The notes below the pieces were generated by a model. That model did no database searches, was not told the DNA's origin, and saw only the letters and a list, made by a program, of their open reading frames with translations. A stretch of 64,000 nt of DNA from NCBI RefSeq assembly GCF_000350225.1, contig NW_005179323.1:1-64000 (forward strand), written 5' to 3'. The stretch is from Chondrus crispus (taxonomy: Eukaryota; Rhodophyta; Florideophyceae; Gigartinales; Gigartinaceae). The position numbers and the translations under genes were made by a program. Of the stretch, positions 62,485 to 64,000 are shown piece by piece. The first letter of the stretch is position 1. Every line of letters begins with the position of its first letter.

Positions 62485-64000
62485 CTAGTCAGATTTCTTC
62501 TCCTCATACTCATCTAAATCTGGTGTTACCTCCTGTTCCTGGGTATCAGGGATTGGCAATTGGACAGGATTCCCACCTGAAGGCCCAACAGCAGCTTTCG
62601 CGGTCGAGCTACCCTCTTTGAGAATTTGCACTGGCTGAGTAGCAGGTACTCCCTCCTTCATTACAACATCATCCCCTTCCCCATCGGCTTCCACATCATC
62701 CACATAACCGTCATCCCCATCCACATCCCCTTCGCCGACAACCTCGCCGGTTGCATCATCCTCACCTTCATTTACGTCCTCGTCCGTATCGTCGTCCAGG
62801 TTGGTCTTCATAATGGGATCAAACTTTTGGAGCATATGAACACCATCCTCTAAGCGATGGCTCATTGGCACGAAATACAGGTGATATCGAAGGCAGCTCC
62901 CGTCCCCTGCTGAATCTCCATATCCGGCACCAGCATGAAACATGTCCCCACGACCGACGAAGATAGAGTACGGGGGTATCCTGAGGATTCCTGCCACACT
63001 CCCTTTCGACATAGCGCGAATACCTCGTTCTGGGGCCATCGATACCGTCTTATGCGAAAACGGACAAACCCAGACCGGCACTTCTAAACTGCCTGTGGTA
63101 ATAGTAAAGTAACCGGGGTTTCTCTTGCCACGAACAGTGTCCGTTCTGCTCATAGAAGGAAAATCCGTATGCAGTGCCTGGCGCTTGCACCCTTTCGCCG
63201 TCAGCAACCACCGCCCACCGGTCTTCGGAATATACATCTCCTCGCTACCGCTCTTATTTTTCCATACCACCAACGCCGCCAGCGCTTGCGAAATACGGAT
63301 GTCCAAAAGCGCTCTCAGCCGAGCAGTCAGCACCGTGCTTGCGTTTTGCTCTAGATGAGTAGTCACTCCGAAATTGGTAGTGGTGTAGCGAGCAATCCCT
63401 TTCTCACCCTTCACAGCATCGACATCGAAACCCTCATTCACAATCCAATTCCACACCGTGCGATTGTCGGGATCCCTCAGAGCCTGAGCGCCAGGAAAAG
63501 AGGCCTGCACTTCAGCCCGAAGACGTGAGAAAACATGCCGGTCGCCATCCATCTGCGGTATTGTCACCGACCCCACCTTCTCCGGGTTGCGTCCATCATC
63601 CAGAAAGTTGCTCAGAACGCAGTACCCCTGAGATTCAAGCTCTCCTCGTTTCTCAGCGAAATATGCGAGAGCAGCGTAGTCATTTGCAATGGCAGACGCC
63701 CAAGGAAGCAGGTTCTTGGGGACTTCAGTAAAGCGTTCATCGCCATCGGGAACGACCTCTTCTTGTGGATGATCGACGAGGTAGTTCAGCGCTGCACGCC
63801 AGAAGACCAAGTGGTGATTATCTCGAAGCACATCGGCTGCACTGTTAAAAAACACGTTCGCCCGGTGTTCATGCGGAACGAGTATCGTCTCCAAAAAAGG
63901 CATAGCATGACGAATAGGGTTCTTCTTTGGCCATTGACTAGGGAATAGAAAAGCAAACCGGCACCATTGCGGATGCTCTAAACCTTCGTATGGAACCGGG
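62485..64000 (-). CDS. 2OG-Fe(II) oxygenase-like protein, 5' end outside the window
   Basis: The minus-strand frame is open to the window edge. An ATG at 63903 would give 472 residues, but the frame continues upstream with normal composition (for example RFAFLFPSQWPKKNP), so the true start probably lies beyond base 64000. Counting from that ATG, H245-x-D247 (QALHTDFP) and a distal His at 323 (GRGDMFHAGAGYG), followed by Arg 339 (CLRYHLYF), match the metal- and 2-oxoglutarate-binding HxD...H...R pattern of double-stranded beta-helix oxygenases. Residues ~368-440 are a long acidic run, and the end is Gln/Pro/Glu-rich without structure. Members of the superfamily hydroxylate proteins, nucleic acids or small molecules; the substrate here is unknown. 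The frame is uninterrupted. Confidence 0.55.
   Translation of the reverse strand, partial: PVPYEGLEHPQWCRFAFLFPSQWPKKNPIRHAMPFLETILVPHEHRANVFFNSAADVLRDNHHLVFWRAALNYLVDHPQEEVVPDGDERFTEVPKNLLPWASAIANDYAALAYFAEKRGELESQGYCVLSNFLDDGRNPEKVGSVTIPQMDGDRHVFSRLRAEVQASFPGAQALRDPDNRTVWNWIVNEGFDVDAVKGEKGIARYTTTNFGVTTHLEQNASTVLTARLRALLDIRISQALAALVVWKNKSGSEEMYIPKTGGRWLLTAKGCKRQALHTDFPSMSRTDTVRGKRNPGYFTITTGSLEVPVWVCPFSHKTVSMAPERGIRAMSKGSVAGILRIPPYSIFVGRGDMFHAGAGYGDSAGDGSCLRYHLYFVPMSHRLEDGVHMLQKFDPIMKTNLDDDTDEDVNEGEDDATGEVVGEGDVDGDDGYVDDVEADGEGDDVVMKEGVPATQPVQILKEGSSTAKAAVGPSGGNPVQLPIPDTQEQEVTPDLDEYEEKKSD

Overview
This is nuclear DNA of a eukaryote that is dense in transposable elements and poor in introns. 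Supporting signs are LTR retrotransposons with tRNA primer sites, a chromodomain Ty3/gypsy polyprotein, a Crypton-type tyrosine recombinase, a PIF/Harbinger transposase with a spliceosomal-type intron, minisatellites and MITE-like hairpins. A CPBP-family membrane protease hints at a plastid-bearing lineage. My working guess is an alga, perhaps a florideophyte red alga. That is inference only, because no rRNA, organelle gene or diagnostic host gene is present.

Layout. 0.5-3.2 kb: two minus-strand Sel1-repeat genes, one intact with a C-terminal membrane anchor and one truncated. 3.8-4.8 kb: a Harbinger transposase. 5.5-30.5 kb: a nest of four LTR-element pieces. Element A has gag and protease but no reverse transcriptase. 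Element D is an LTR, primer site and gag stub. Element B is a head-to-tail dimer in the form LTR-gag-LTR-gag-LTR on the minus strand, with primer site and polypurine tract but no pol. Element C is a 3'-truncated chromodomain element with an intact pol frame and a broken gag. The three larger gags are related, and B, C and D have the same or a closely similar primer-binding site. This suggests that pol-less elements are mobilised in trans by C-like elements.

30.9-34.7 kb: two convergent single-exon genes that I do not recognise. 35.4-41 kb: a piggyBac-like zinc-ribbon remnant and copies of a ~0.6 kb repeat ending in a 138-bp hairpin. Between them lie a YjeF_N/NAXE-like gene and a CPBP protease gene. 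41-46.4 kb: a pogo-like transposase fragment with a 38-bp palindrome, and a large Tnp2/KDZ-like transposase gene. 46.8-48.2 kb: a 102-bp minisatellite whose monomer holds a complete set of intron signals. 51-54.4 kb: an ABCB transporter fragment and an EST1/SMG7-like gene. 55.6-57.5 kb: a Crypton. 57.5-60 kb: a triplicated 811-bp unit. 60.4-61.7 kb: a G-rich block followed by a G-poor, CCTAA-rich block. 62.5-64 kb: a 2OG-Fe(II) oxygenase-like gene that runs off the window.

Several apparently real genes (NAXE-like, CPBP, EST1-like, the large transposase) are each split by one single-base frame change, three of them in or beside homopolymer runs. This looks more like residual sequence error than independent gene death, and should be settled before any of them is called a pseudogene.
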